This document shows positions 25,960 to 34,946 of a DNA stretch of 64,000 nt, in pieces. This DNA comes from Vibrio tarriae (lineage in GTDB: Bacteria; Pseudomonadota; Gammaproteobacteria; Enterobacterales; Vibrionaceae): assembly GCF_002216685.1 (NCBI RefSeq), contig NZ_CP022352.1, forward strand, positions 558,001-622,000. Direction: 5' to 3'. Position 1 is the first letter of the stretch. The number at the start of each line of letters is the position of its first letter. Position numbers and translations under genes: made by a program. The notes beneath the pieces were generated by a model. That model saw only the letters and a program-made list of their open reading frames with translations, was not told the DNA's origin and searched no databases.

Positions 25960-28290
25960 ATGGAAAAATGGACAACGCCCAGAGCTTGGCTAGTTATAAT
26001 GGCGTGGCTTGCTGTTATGGTTATTGCTTTTATGGGGCTAGGTAAACTCAGCCTAAATAATGATTACAAAGTCTTTTTTAGTAAGGACAACCCAGACTTA
26101 GTGGCTTTCGAAGCAATTGAAAATAAATACAACAGCAATGACAGCGTGTTGATTGTTGTACATCCAAAATTGGGTGATGTATTTCAGCCGGAGGTATTGC
26201 AAGCGGTATTGGAACTTACCGATTACGCATGGCAAACCCCGCACTCATATCGTGTGGATTCGATAAGCAATTACCAGTACACCTATGCGAAAAATGATGA
26301 TCTGATCGTTGAAGACTTCATCACTCAGGCCAACTTGAATCAGCCTCAAGGCTTACAAGAGAAGAAAGCGTATGCGATAAAGCAACCGGAGTTAGTGAAC
26401 CGCTACTTGGCTCAGGATGCACACTCGACAGCGATTAATGTGCTCGTCAGTTTGACCACCGAAGGGCAATCTGAAGAAGTGCGTGAAATTGCTCAATTTT
26501 GGCAAGACAAGAAGCAAGAGATGCAAGCTCGCTATCCAAACCTTTCTTTCTACTTGACTGGGCAAGTGATGCAGAACGATGCGTTTGGTGAGGCCGCCCA
26601 ACGTGATATGGGGAGTTTGGTTCCAGCAGCATTACTGCTGATCATTGTTGGAACGGGCATTTACCTACGTAGTGTCTGGAGTTCAGTCGTGATGACACTC
26701 ACGATCGTCTCATCCATCTTTATCGCTTTAGGATCAGCCGGGTGGCTTGGTATGGCCATTACCTCGCCATCGGCTTCTGCTCCTTTGATCATCTTAACGA
26801 TGGCGGTAGCGGATTGTATCCATTTCCTCCAAGGATACCGACAAGGGATTCAAAATGGGCTGGTGAAAAAAGACGCGCTTCAGTACTCCATGCGTAAACA
26901 CCGCTTACCGATCATTTTGACCAGCTTGACCACCGCGGTGGGCTTCCTTTCGATGAACTTCAGTGATTCTCCACCGTTTAACGATCTGGGTAATATCACG
27001 GCTATGGGTGTGCTCGCTGCCATGTTGTTGACCTTATTCTTGGTCCCCGCATTGCTTGCTGTGCTGCCGGTAGGCCGTCAGCGTAAAGTGAAACCGCTGC
27101 CCGTTTCAAACCCACAAGGTTCAGCAAAGCCACTAGAGCGTATTGCTCAGTGGTCAATGGTCAAACCAGTGTTGAAAATCGCGGTTGTTGTGGTGTGCAG
27201 TCTAGTTGTCGCCGTGAATATGGTTCGCAACGACATTGATGACACTCTATTTGAGTATTTCGATCACTCTTATGCGGTGCGCCAAGCGAATGATTTTACC
27301 TATGCGAATCTCACTGGTGTAGCGAGTATTCAATACGCGATCAGACCGGAAAAAGGAGAGCTGGTGACATCGCCCGATTTCCTGAACAAGCTAGACCGCT
27401 TTGTGGCAACCGCGCGTGAAACACAGGGTGTTTATCATGTGCAGTCACTCACTGACATCATGAAGCGTTTGAATAGCAGCTTGCACAACGATGATCCGGC
27501 TTTCTACCAATTGCCAACGGATCCCGATTTGTCTGCGCAAACCTTGCTGCTTTATGACATGTCTCTGCCTTATGGTTTAACCCTCAGCAATCAAGTTGCA
27601 CTGGATAAACAAGAGCTGCGAGTGGTTGTGACGGCGAAGAAGATGTCTTCCAACGATTTGGTGAGCCTTGAAGCAAACTTACGCCAACAATTGTTAGCTC
27701 TATTTCCTGAATCGAGCGTAAGCCCTGGAGTAAGTGCCGACATCATGTTTGCTCATATTGGTTACCGTAATAACGTCAGCATGTTAACGGCATCTGCGGG
27801 AGCTTTGCTGGTGATTTCATTGCTCATTGGCCTTGTGCTGCGTTCGGTACGTTTAGGCTTAATTAGTCTGTTACCTAACGTGCTACCTGCTTCCATCGCA
27901 TTTGGTCTGTGGGGCATTCTGGTGGGCGAAGTTGGGCTTAGTCTATCCGTCATTGCGAGTATGACATTAGGTATTGTGGTCGATGACACTATCCATTTGC
28001 TCTATCGTTTCCATACTGCGCGTAAAGAAGGGCAATCAGAAAATGAGGCGATTGTGGCAGCAATCAGAGAAACAGGTGTCGCCATTATCGGTACCACTTT
28101 GGTGCTCAGCGCTGGTTTCTTGGTGTTGGCAAGCAGCAGCTTTAAGATGAACGCCGATATGGGCTTGATGACGGCCATTACAATAATGATTGCACTTATC
28201 TTGGATCTCTTGTTGGTTCCTGCATTACTCAAAGTCACAGGACAATCGAAGAAAGTGCTGAGACAGCAAACGCAGACTGCCTCAGTTTAG
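25960..28290 (+). CDS. MMPL/RND-superfamily exporter
   Basis: The 776-residue protein has the duplicated RND layout: TM1, a large periplasmic loop, five or six helices, then the same again. The two transmembrane halves carry the paired motifs LTMAVADCIHFLQGYRQG and LGIVVDDTIHLLYRFHTA, typical of the MMPL/COG1033 group that moves lipids and other hydrophobic molecules. It lies 24 bp after the NTPase in the rightward operon. With the LolA-like carrier and outer-membrane barrel encoded divergently, it can form an envelope-spanning export route. A terminator follows. Whether it exports the AvrD product is inference. Confidence 0.88.
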   Translation: MEKWTTPRAWLVIMAWLAVMVIAFMGLGKLSLNNDYKVFFSKDNPDLVAFEAIENKYNSNDSVLIVVHPKLGDVFQPEVLQAVLELTDYAWQTPHSYRVDSISNYQYTYAKNDDLIVEDFITQANLNQPQGLQEKKAYAIKQPELVNRYLAQDAHSTAINVLVSLTTEGQSEEVREIAQFWQDKKQEMQARYPNLSFYLTGQVMQNDAFGEAAQRDMGSLVPAALLLIIVGTGIYLRSVWSSVVMTLTIVSSIFIALGSAGWLGMAITSPSASAPLIILTMAVADCIHFLQGYRQGIQNGLVKKDALQYSMRKHRLPIILTSLTTAVGFLSMNFSDSPPFNDLGNITAMGVLAAMLLTLFLVPALLAVLPVGRQRKVKPLPVSNPQGSAKPLERIAQWSMVKPVLKIAVVVVCSLVVAVNMVRNDIDDTLFEYFDHSYAVRQANDFTYANLTGVASIQYAIRPEKGELVTSPDFLNKLDRFVATARETQGVYHVQSLTDIMKRLNSSLHNDDPAFYQLPTDPDLSAQTLLLYDMSLPYGLTLSNQVALDKQELRVVVTAKKMSSNDLVSLEANLRQQLLALFPESSVSPGVSADIMFAHIGYRNNVSMLTASAGALLVISLLIGLVLRSVRLGLISLLPNVLPASIAFGLWGILVGEVGLSLSVIASMTLGIVVDDTIHLLYRFHTARKEGQSENEAIVAAIRETGVAIIGTTLVLSAGFLVLASSSFKMNADMGLMTAITIMIALILDLLLVPALLKVTGQSKKVLRQQTQTASV

Positions 28291-28304
28291 CAATGTATCT
28301 TGAT

Positions 28305-28338
28305 GATAGGCTTAGGAATTTCTAAGCCTATCCATTTT
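28305..28338. terminator. bidirectional terminator between the RND and LuxR genes
   Basis: GATAGGCTTAG (28305-28315) pairs with CTAAGCCTATC (28322-28332) and is followed by CATTTTG on the plus strand. It lies between two convergent genes. Confidence 0.8.
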
Positions 28339-28343
28339 GTTGT

Positions 28344-29018
28344 TTATTCTTTGTACCAACCGAGCTCAATCGCTTTCGCAATCGCATGGGTACGATTATG
28401 CGTTTCCAGTTTCCGATAAATGTTTTGCAGATGGTACTTCACTGTGCGTTCACTGATGTTCAATAGTCGGCTGATTTCCCAGTTACTTTTTCCTAGCTTT
28501 AACCATGGCAGCAGTTCGCATTCTCGATCGGTTAATGGATTGAGAGGCGGAGGTAGATGCAACTGCTGTGCTTGGTGTGCGATAGCGTCTGACGCACTAT
28601 ACAAATGGGGCGTGAGTAAATAGAGCGTATCGATTTCATCACTGGATGGGTGCCTATTGCCAAAGGAAGTCAGAAAAATCGCTTTCTTTTCGCCATGTTG
28701 GCCAGCGAGAAGTAATCTTTTTCCGTAATCGGGATGATTATAGGGATCCATTAAAGCCATTATTCCTCGTCCAGATTGCAGTACTGCCGCGACGAAAGGA
28801 TCGTTTTCTGCTCTTTTATGGCCAAAGCAAGTAGAAAATTGGGTTGGAGAGAATCCATAGCAGAGTGGTTCTAGAGGCGAACGCTCTCCAAATGTGCCTA
28901 ATATGCTGAATTCAAATGAAATGTCTTTTTTAAGCTCATCGAACCAATGGTGTATCGATGCTGAGTTTTCTGCGCACCTAAGTTGGTTGGCTAATTCAAA
29001 AATCCGATGCTTATCCAT
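28344..29018 (-). CDS. LuxR-type regulator with divergent autoinducer-binding domain
   Basis: The 224-residue protein has the size and layout of AHL receptors. The C-terminal HTH (about 160-220: LTDRECELLPWLKLGKSNWEI, LNISERTVKYHLQNIYRKLE, NRTHAIAKAIELG) is of the quorum-sensing subfamily. The N-terminal domain keeps the DP pair (ENDPFVAAVL), but the usual Trp and Tyr before it appear as Phe, and the later conserved Trp is not evident. This suggests a ligand other than a standard AHL. It faces the AvrD-RND operon. No luxI-type synthase is in the window, so it is a LuxR solo in that sense. The ribosome-binding site is weak (AGGA 13 bases upstream). Confidence 0.85.
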   Translation of the reverse strand: MDKHRIFELANQLRCAENSASIHHWFDELKKDISFEFSILGTFGERSPLEPLCYGFSPTQFSTCFGHKRAENDPFVAAVLQSGRGIMALMDPYNHPDYGKRLLLAGQHGEKKAIFLTSFGNRHPSSDEIDTLYLLTPHLYSASDAIAHQAQQLHLPPPLNPLTDRECELLPWLKLGKSNWEISRLLNISERTVKYHLQNIYRKLETHNRTHAIAKAIELGWYKE

Positions 29019-29648
29019 AAGCTATTGTGTGTCCTAGCGATTGGGTGTTGAGTTGTAACATGAAAGAAAGGATCTCGTTCTTCTTTTCCCTCTGTTTATC
29101 TCATTACTACTTGAGACTGCAGCCGTGTTGGCGGCAACGTCAAGTCATTTGGGTACATGCCGGAGTGACTTGAAGTGCAATCAGTTGCGGCATTGTGCGG
29201 CAATTTTTGCTAGGTGAGCAAGTGCCAAATATTGGTTTCCTTAGATTACACGCATTTTGGGGTGATACGAATGTTGTACAGTTCTTTTGATGGTGGGTAG
29301 CAGGATGTCACGTCAAATTGAAAAATAGCAGTGTTATTGAATGTAATTAAATATGTGGTATTTGTTATTAGAGTTGCATTTTTTCTCTTTGTTTATGGGG
29401 TGATAAATAGTGTGTTGTGCTGTTTTAATGCGGATTTTGTAATTCAATCAACGTATAAATAGGCGTCTATATTGAGGTATATATGGTAATACCTATTATT
29501 GTTGGTAAATAAATCTAAAATATATATCTATGCTTATTAAGGTGTGATGATGGTCAAATTTTAATTTTTCCTTGGGGTATAGAATGCGCCTGCTTTCTAA
29601 GCAAAACGACGTAAACTGGTTTCTTGATTATTTGTAACGGAGTTGTAT
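29019..29648. other. intergenic region between the LuxR gene and speFL, with an ERIC remnant
   Basis: About 630 bp of AT-rich sequence without a gene. Near 29105-29160 there is decayed ERIC-like sequence (TACTTGAGACTGCAGCCGTG and CATTTGGGTAC). The remainder upstream of 29649 must hold the speFL-speF promoter; I cannot assign it firmly. Confidence 0.5.
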
Positions 29649-29765
29649 ATGAAAAAGAAATCAAAAATCATGGCACACATTCGCAGGACTCGGCACATCA
29701 TGATGCCGTCTCACCGTGACTACTTTGACTACTCTTTCTTTACCCAATCGACATCTCATCTGTAA
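29649..29765 (+). CDS. speFL: SpeFL-type ornithine-sensing leader peptide
   Basis: This 38-residue frame has a good ribosome-binding site (CGGAG, 7 bases before ATG). It contains HIRRTRHIMM, then HRDYFDYSFF, matching the E. coli SpeFL pattern HIRRT-x-HIM, then HR, then FDFHFF. SpeFL traps ornithine in the ribosome exit tunnel; the stalled ribosome blocks Rho-dependent termination and so turns on speF-potE. The location about 340 bp upstream of speF, and the speF-potE order, fit this. The peptide is too short for most gene callers. The C-terminus (TQSTSHL) is extended relative to the enterobacterial form. Confidence 0.9.
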   Translation: MKKKSKIMAHIRRTRHIMMPSHRDYFDYSFFTQSTSHL

Positions 29766-30106
29766 CGAGAGCTTTAGGCTGCTTGTCAGCTAAAGGTTCG
29801 TCCTATACCTGCTTTCCTCATGTTGAGGTATTAAGGCATATTCATTGATTTTTACGCCCTTTGGCGTGATGTGAAATCATGTTGGTTTTGCCTGCTCCTA
29901 CCGTAACTGAGTGAATCTCTAGGTATGCCCAAGAAAAAATATCATTATTAAGCAAAAGAATATTCACTGGTTCTTAGGCTGAGGCTCTCCATTATTTCTA
30001 TCTCAGCCTTTGTGACGGCAATATTTATTTTGCTGAGCGATTTCCTGCACGCTAAAAATAATTTGGCTTGGAATTCGTTTATTCAAAAAAATAAGAAAGG
30101 CTAAAT
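29766..30106 (+). promoter_or_regulatory. speF leader RNA between speFL and speF
   Basis: A 341-bp untranslated segment. Hairpins are visible: CTTTAG/CTAAAG right after the speFL stop (about 29772-29795) and AGGCTGAG (29976-29983) with CTCAGCCT (30002-30009), followed by TTTG. By analogy with E. coli speFL-speF it should hold the Rho-dependent attenuation site released by ornithine-induced stalling. The exact mechanism here is inference. Confidence 0.6.
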
Positions 30107-32269
30107 ATGAATTCATTAAAAATTGCTACGAGTTTATCGGTTCGCTCTTGCTTCACGACCCAACGTGAAGTGGTGGATGTACTGAAAACCGACTTCTGTG
30201 ACATCGGTGCGGCGGTGGTTTCCGTCGAAGACGTACAAAACGGCGTCATAGATAAAATGAATGCGACCGGTTTGAAACTGCCGATCTTTGTTGCTGTGTG
30301 CTGCGAAGACCAATTCCCAGATGATTTTTGCGCTGATATCACCGGGGTATTTGAGCTGTGTGATGCCAAAGTCGAGTTCTACGGTAAGCAAGTGGAAACT
30401 GCCGTACGTCGTTATCAAGAAAGCCTGTTGCCACCTTTCTTTGGTACATTGAAAAAATACGTAGACATGGGGAACTCCACTTTTGCTTGCCCAGGCCATC
30501 AAGGTGGTCAGTTCTTCCGTAAGCATCCGGTTGGTCGCCAGTTCTTTGATTTCTTTGGTGAAACCTTGTTCCGATCGGATATGTGTAACGCAGACGTGCG
30601 TTTGGGCGACTTGCTGATCCATGAAGGCGCCCCACATGATGCGCAGGCTTATGCTGCGAAAGTGTACAATGCGGATAAAACCTACTTCGTACTCAACGGC
30701 ACATCGGCCTCCAACAAAGTGGTGTGTAACGCGCTGCTGACACCGGGAGATTTGGTGCTGTTTGACCGCAACAACCATAAATCCAACCACCACGGTGCGT
30801 TAATTCAAGCGGGTGCGACACCGGTTTACTTAGAAACGGCTCGTAACCCATTTGGTTTTATCGGCGGGATTGATGCACACTGCTTTAACGAATCTTACCT
30901 GCGTGATGCGGTACGTAATGTCGACCCAAGCCGCGCGGAAGCGAAACGCCCATTCCGTCTTGCCATTATTCAGCTCGGTACTTACGACGGCACGATTTAC
31001 AACGCGCGTCAGGTGGTGGATCGCATCGGTCATTTGTGTGACTACATCCTGTTTGACTCAGCGTGGGTCGGCTATGAACAGTTCATCCCAATGATGAAAG
31101 ACTGCTCGCCACTTCTTCTCGATTTGAAGCCTGAAGATCCGGGCATCATCGTGACTCAGTCCGTGCATAAACAGCAGGCGGGTTTCTCACAAACTTCGCA
31201 AATCCACAAGAAAGATCACCACATCAAAGGTCAAGAGCGTTACTGCAACCATAAACGCTTTAACAACGCCTTTATGCTGCACGCCTCAACCAGCCCATTC
31301 TACCCGCTGTTTGCGGCGCTCGATGTGAACGCCAAGATGCACGAAGGGGACAGTGGCCGCTACCTATGGCGTGAAGCGGTGAAAACTGGTATTGAAGCCC
31401 GTAAGCTTCTGATGAAAAAATGCAAATACATCAAGCCGTTCATCCCACCAATGATCGAAGGTAAACCTTGGCAATCTCACCCCACCGAGCAAATTGCCGA
31501 TGATTTACGTTTCTTTGAATTTGAGCCGGGTCAGAAATGGCATGCGTTTGAAGGTTACGAACATGGTCAGTATTTTGTTGACCCTTGTAAGTTCCTGCTC
31601 ACCACACCGGGGATTGACCCAGAAACCGGCGAATACGAGCACTTTGGTATTCCGGCCACCATACTGGCCAACTTCCTGCGTGAGAACAACATCATCCCAG
31701 AGAAGTGCGATTTGAACTCGATCCTCTTTTTGCTCACCCCAGCCGAAGATATGGCGAAGATGCAGCATTTAGTGGCGCAAATTGCTCGTTTTGAACGCTT
31801 GATTGAAGAAGATGCACCACTGAGCGAAGTATTGCCGAACGTGTACCGTGCGAATCGCGAGCGTTACAAAGGCTACACCATCCGTCAGTTGTGTCAGGAA
31901 ATGCACGATCTGTATGTCAGCCATGATGTGAAACAGCTGCAAAAAGAGATGTTCCGCGCGCGTTATTTCCCACGTGCGGTAATGAACCCACAAGAAGCGA
32001 ACTTGGCCTTTGTTCGTGGTCAGGTTGAGCTAGTCCCACTGCGTGAAGTGGAAGGCCGTATCGCCGCTGAAGGCGCACTGCCTTACCCTCCAGGCGTGTT
32101 GTGTGTGGTTCCGGGAGAAATATGGGGCGGTTCAGTACAGCGTTACTTCCTCGCTCTAGAAGAAGGCATTAACTTGCTGCCGGGTTTTGCGCCTGAATTG
32201 CAAGGGGTGTATCTGGAGCCGACAGGCGAGGGACGAGTGCAAGCCATGGGTTATGTACTGAAACGTTAA
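30107..32269 (+). CDS. speF: inducible ornithine decarboxylase
   Basis: SpeF is a PLP-dependent fold-I decarboxylase that turns ornithine into putrescine and CO2, important for acid resistance and polyamine supply. The 720 residues have the N-terminal wing domain, the PLP-domain sequence with the Lys-containing motif (IIVTQSVHKQQAGFSQTSQIHKKD, about 350) and the C-terminal domain ending in GYVLKR. It is preceded by the SpeFL leader and followed at 67 bp by potE. The matched antiporter gene favours ornithine over lysine or arginine as substrate. Confidence 0.95.
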   Translation: MNSLKIATSLSVRSCFTTQREVVDVLKTDFCDIGAAVVSVEDVQNGVIDKMNATGLKLPIFVAVCCEDQFPDDFCADITGVFELCDAKVEFYGKQVETAVRRYQESLLPPFFGTLKKYVDMGNSTFACPGHQGGQFFRKHPVGRQFFDFFGETLFRSDMCNADVRLGDLLIHEGAPHDAQAYAAKVYNADKTYFVLNGTSASNKVVCNALLTPGDLVLFDRNNHKSNHHGALIQAGATPVYLETARNPFGFIGGIDAHCFNESYLRDAVRNVDPSRAEAKRPFRLAIIQLGTYDGTIYNARQVVDRIGHLCDYILFDSAWVGYEQFIPMMKDCSPLLLDLKPEDPGIIVTQSVHKQQAGFSQTSQIHKKDHHIKGQERYCNHKRFNNAFMLHASTSPFYPLFAALDVNAKMHEGDSGRYLWREAVKTGIEARKLLMKKCKYIKPFIPPMIEGKPWQSHPTEQIADDLRFFEFEPGQKWHAFEGYEHGQYFVDPCKFLLTTPGIDPETGEYEHFGIPATILANFLRENNIIPEKCDLNSILFLLTPAEDMAKMQHLVAQIARFERLIEEDAPLSEVLPNVYRANRERYKGYTIRQLCQEMHDLYVSHDVKQLQKEMFRARYFPRAVMNPQEANLAFVRGQVELVPLREVEGRIAAEGALPYPPGVLCVVPGEIWGGSVQRYFLALEEGINLLPGFAPELQGVYLEPTGEGRVQAMGYVLKR

Positions 32270-32275
32270 TCGGGG

Positions 32276-32303
32276 CATCGGGGCAGAGGTTTCTGCCCCG
32301 ATG
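32276..32303 (+). repeat. intercistronic hairpin between speF and potE
   Basis: CATCGGGGCAGA and TCTGCCCCGATG form a perfect 12-bp stem with a 4-base loop right after the speF stop codon. There is no T-run, so it probably protects or processes the mRNA and tunes the speF:potE ratio. Confidence 0.75.
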
Positions 32304-32336
32304 ACAACACGAAAAGACCCATAGAAGGGGAATACC

Positions 32337-33656
32337 ATGAGTAAATCCAATAACAAAATTGGTGTAGTGCAACTCACCATTCTGACCATCGTAAACATGA
32401 TGGGGTCGGGCATCATTATGCTCCCGACTCAACTTGCCCAAGTCGGCACCATTTCTATCTTATCTTGGTTAGTCACTGCCGCAGGCTCAACTGCCTTGGC
32501 GTTTGCCTTTGCAAAATGCGGTATGTTCAGTAAAAAATCCGGTGGTATGGGTGGTTACGCCGAATACGCGTTTGGCCGCAGTGGCAACTTTATGGCCAAC
32601 TATACCTATGCTGTTTCCTTGTTGATCGCCAACGTGGCGATTGCCATTTCCGCTGTCGGCTATGCCGATGTGCTGTTTGATTTTCATCTCACTCCGATTG
32701 AAACCTGTATTGCGACTATTTTGGTATTGTGGGTAGCCACTGTGGCCAACTTTGGTGGTGCGCGTATTACTGGCCAAGTCTCGAGTGTCACTGTTTGGGG
32801 CATCATCATTCCGGTGATTGGAGTATCGATCATCGGTTGGTACTGGTTTGATTTTGACTTGTATCGTGCGGCATGGAACCCACATGGCTTGCCATTCTTC
32901 CAAGCGCTCGGCGGCTCAATTGCAATGACGCTCTGGGCATTCTTAGGTTTGGAGTCGGCGTGTGCTAATGCTGATGCGGTGGAAAACCCAGAGAAAAACG
33001 TACCGATTGCGGTCATGGGCGGCACCTTGGGGGCTGCGGTGATTTACATCATCTCGACCAACGTGATTGCTGGGATTGTACCAAACGCCGATCTGGCTAA
33101 CTCGAATGCACCGTTTGGTCTGGCTTTTGCGCAGATGTTTAACCCAACCATGGGCGCGATTGTCATGGCGTGTGCGATCGTGTCTTGTACTGGCTCTCTG
33201 CTTGGCTGGCAATTTACCATCGCGCAAGTGTTTAAAGCCTCGGCCGATGAAGGTTTCTTCCCGAAATTGTTCTCTAAAGTGACCAAAGCCGATGCTCCTG
33301 TGGTGGGTATGCTGACCATCGTGTGTATTCAAACCGTGTTGAGTTTGATGACCATCAGTCCCTCACTCAATAAGCAGTTTGAGGCGTTAGTGAATTTGGC
33401 GGTCGTGACCAATATTATTCCGTACATCCTCTCTATGGCCGCGCTGGGCGTGATGCAAAAGCAGCTCAATGTGCCTGTCAGCCAAGCGAAAGTGGCCAAC
33501 GTGATGGCCTTTATTGGTGCCATGTACAGCTTCTATGCGTTGTACAGTTCAGGTGAAACCGCGGTCATGCTTGGTTCGATTGCGACCTTCTTCGGTTGGG
33601 TGCTGTACGGTGCGATCTCGCGCTCACAGCAAAATACCCCGTTGAAACACGCCTGA
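32337..33656 (+). CDS. potE: putrescine:ornithine antiporter
   Basis: PotE exchanges external ornithine for internal putrescine across the inner membrane, completing the SpeF cycle that consumes protons. The 439-residue APC-family protein has about 12 transmembrane segments and the family start (VVQLTILTIVNMMGSGIIMLPTQLAQVG). AAGGGG lies 9 bases before the ATG. Coupling to speF makes the substrate assignment strong. Confidence 0.95.
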   Translation: MSKSNNKIGVVQLTILTIVNMMGSGIIMLPTQLAQVGTISILSWLVTAAGSTALAFAFAKCGMFSKKSGGMGGYAEYAFGRSGNFMANYTYAVSLLIANVAIAISAVGYADVLFDFHLTPIETCIATILVLWVATVANFGGARITGQVSSVTVWGIIIPVIGVSIIGWYWFDFDLYRAAWNPHGLPFFQALGGSIAMTLWAFLGLESACANADAVENPEKNVPIAVMGGTLGAAVIYIISTNVIAGIVPNADLANSNAPFGLAFAQMFNPTMGAIVMACAIVSCTGSLLGWQFTIAQVFKASADEGFFPKLFSKVTKADAPVVGMLTIVCIQTVLSLMTISPSLNKQFEALVNLAVVTNIIPYILSMAALGVMQKQLNVPVSQAKVANVMAFIGAMYSFYALYSSGETAVMLGSIATFFGWVLYGAISRSQQNTPLKHA

Positions 33657-33685
33657 TCAGGGTTAAAGCTTAAGCCATCAGGTCA

Positions 33686-33713
33686 ACAGCGCAGCGAGTC
33701 TGCGCTGTTTTTC
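33686..33713 (+). terminator. Rho-independent terminator after potE
   Basis: ACAGCGCAG and CTGCGCTGT pair around CGAGT and are followed by TTTTC. Confidence 0.9.
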
Positions 33714-33867
33714 TATCCGCGCGGTTTTCTCTCTGATGCTTCTGTTTCATCGACTTTTCTTGCTCAAAAACGGTGATATTCAAAACAAGTTTATCCATAA
33801 CGCTTTTCAGCGCCTGTTGAACTGACTACACTAAGCGGCGTTTCAGAATCGTCTGAAACACAACAAT

Positions 33868-34002
33868 ATTCTCAGGGCGGGGCGAAATTCCCCACCGGTG
33901 GTATGCCGCAAGGCGAGCCCACGAGCGCTCGATTCGTCGAGGTCAGCAGATCTGGTGAGAAGCCAGAGCCGACGGTTACAGTCCGGATGAGAGAGAATGA
34001 CA
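33868..34002 (+). ncRNA. FMN riboswitch (RFN element) upstream of ribB
   Basis: The conserved RFN blocks are all present in order: CTCAGGGCGGGGCGAAATTC, CCCACCGGTGGTATG, GCGAGCCCACGAGCG, GTCAGCAGATCTGGTGAGA, AGCCAGAGCCGACGGTTACA and GTCCGGATGAGAGA. FMN binding should reduce ribB expression. Between it and the gene lie about 115 bp with room for the expression platform. A palindrome TTTCAGAATCGTCTGAAA (33841-33858) sits just upstream. Confidence 0.96.
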
Positions 34003-34116
34003 AACACACTGAATCTCAAGGTGCGGCGTTGCTACATCTTTCGGTTTTCAGTGCTTTTCGTTTTGGATTTTGATCCCTCATAAGCCCTGATTCTGGTCAT
34101 TTTTTGGAGTATTACC

Positions 34117-34773
34117 ATGAATCAGTCCTCATTACTTGCCGAATTCGGCGACCCAATTACTCGTGTAGAAAACGCACTGCAAGCCTTACGTGAAGGGCGT
34201 GGTGTGCTGCTGCTCGATGATGAAGATCGCGAAAACGAAGGCGATATTATCTACGCAGTAGAATCTCTTACTACAGCGCAAATGGCGCTGATGATCCGTG
34301 AATGCAGCGGCATTGTCTGTTTGTGCCTAACAGAAACACAAGCCGATCGTTTAGCCCTGCCGCCTATGGTGGTCAACAACAACAGCGCTAACCAAACGGC
34401 GTTTACGGTATCCATTGAGGCCAAACACGGCGTAACCACGGGAGTTTCCGCGCAAGATCGCGTCACCACCATCAAAACCGCAGCGAACCCACAAGCAAAG
34501 CCAGAAGATTTGGCGCGTCCCGGCCATGTATTCCCATTGCGTGCTCGTGCGGGCGGGGTATTGGCGCGCCGTGGTCATACCGAAGGTACGGTCGATTTGA
34601 TGCAGATGGCAGGCTTACAACCAGCCGGTGTGTTGTGCGAACTGACCAACCCAGATGGCAGCATGGCAAAAACGCCCGAAATCATCGAGTTTGGCAAACT
34701 GCACAATATGCCCGTGTTGACCATTGAAGATATGGTGCAATACCGCATTCAGTTTGATCTAAAACTGGCTTAA
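34117..34773 (+). CDS. ribB: 3,4-dihydroxy-2-butanone 4-phosphate synthase
   Basis: RibB makes the four-carbon precursor of riboflavin from ribulose 5-phosphate. The 218-residue stand-alone enzyme (no RibA fusion) has the active-site loop [14 protein letters not shown], the [22 protein letters not shown] region and [25 protein letters not shown]. It starts after TTGGAG and is controlled by the FMN riboswitch ahead of it. A strong terminator follows. Confidence 0.96.
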   Translation: MNQSSLLAEFGDPITRVENALQALREGRGVLLLDDEDRENEGDIIYAVESLTTAQMALMIRECSGIVCLCLTETQADRLALPPMVVNNNSANQTAFTVSIEAKHGVTTGVSAQDRVTTIKTAANPQAKPEDLARPGHVFPLRARAGGVLARRGHTEGTVDLMQMAGLQPAGVLCELTNPDGSMAKTPEIIEFGKLHNMPVLTIEDMVQYRIQFDLKLA

Positions 34774-34783
34774 AGTTCCACAT

Positions 34784-34832
34784 AATGAAAGCCCATGATT
34801 CGTCGCTAACACATGGGCTTTCATTATTCTTT
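34784..34832 (+). terminator. Rho-independent terminator after ribB
   Basis: AATGAAAGCCCATG (34784-34797) pairs with CATGGGCTTTCATT further on, followed by ATTCTTTT. Confidence 0.85.
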
Positions 34833-34946
34833 TCTGTTGTAAACTCTTTTTATTTCAGCTAAATCCACTTTATGTATCGGTATTCTTATATTTTTCTGAC
34901 GTAATAGTGCTAGCATTGCAGCCAATTGTTATACAGGAGGTTGTGT

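Noticed and set aside
28344..29018. LuxR-type gene as a second VqmA
   Set aside because: It lacks a PAS domain and VqmA landmarks, and has the AHL-receptor layout instead.
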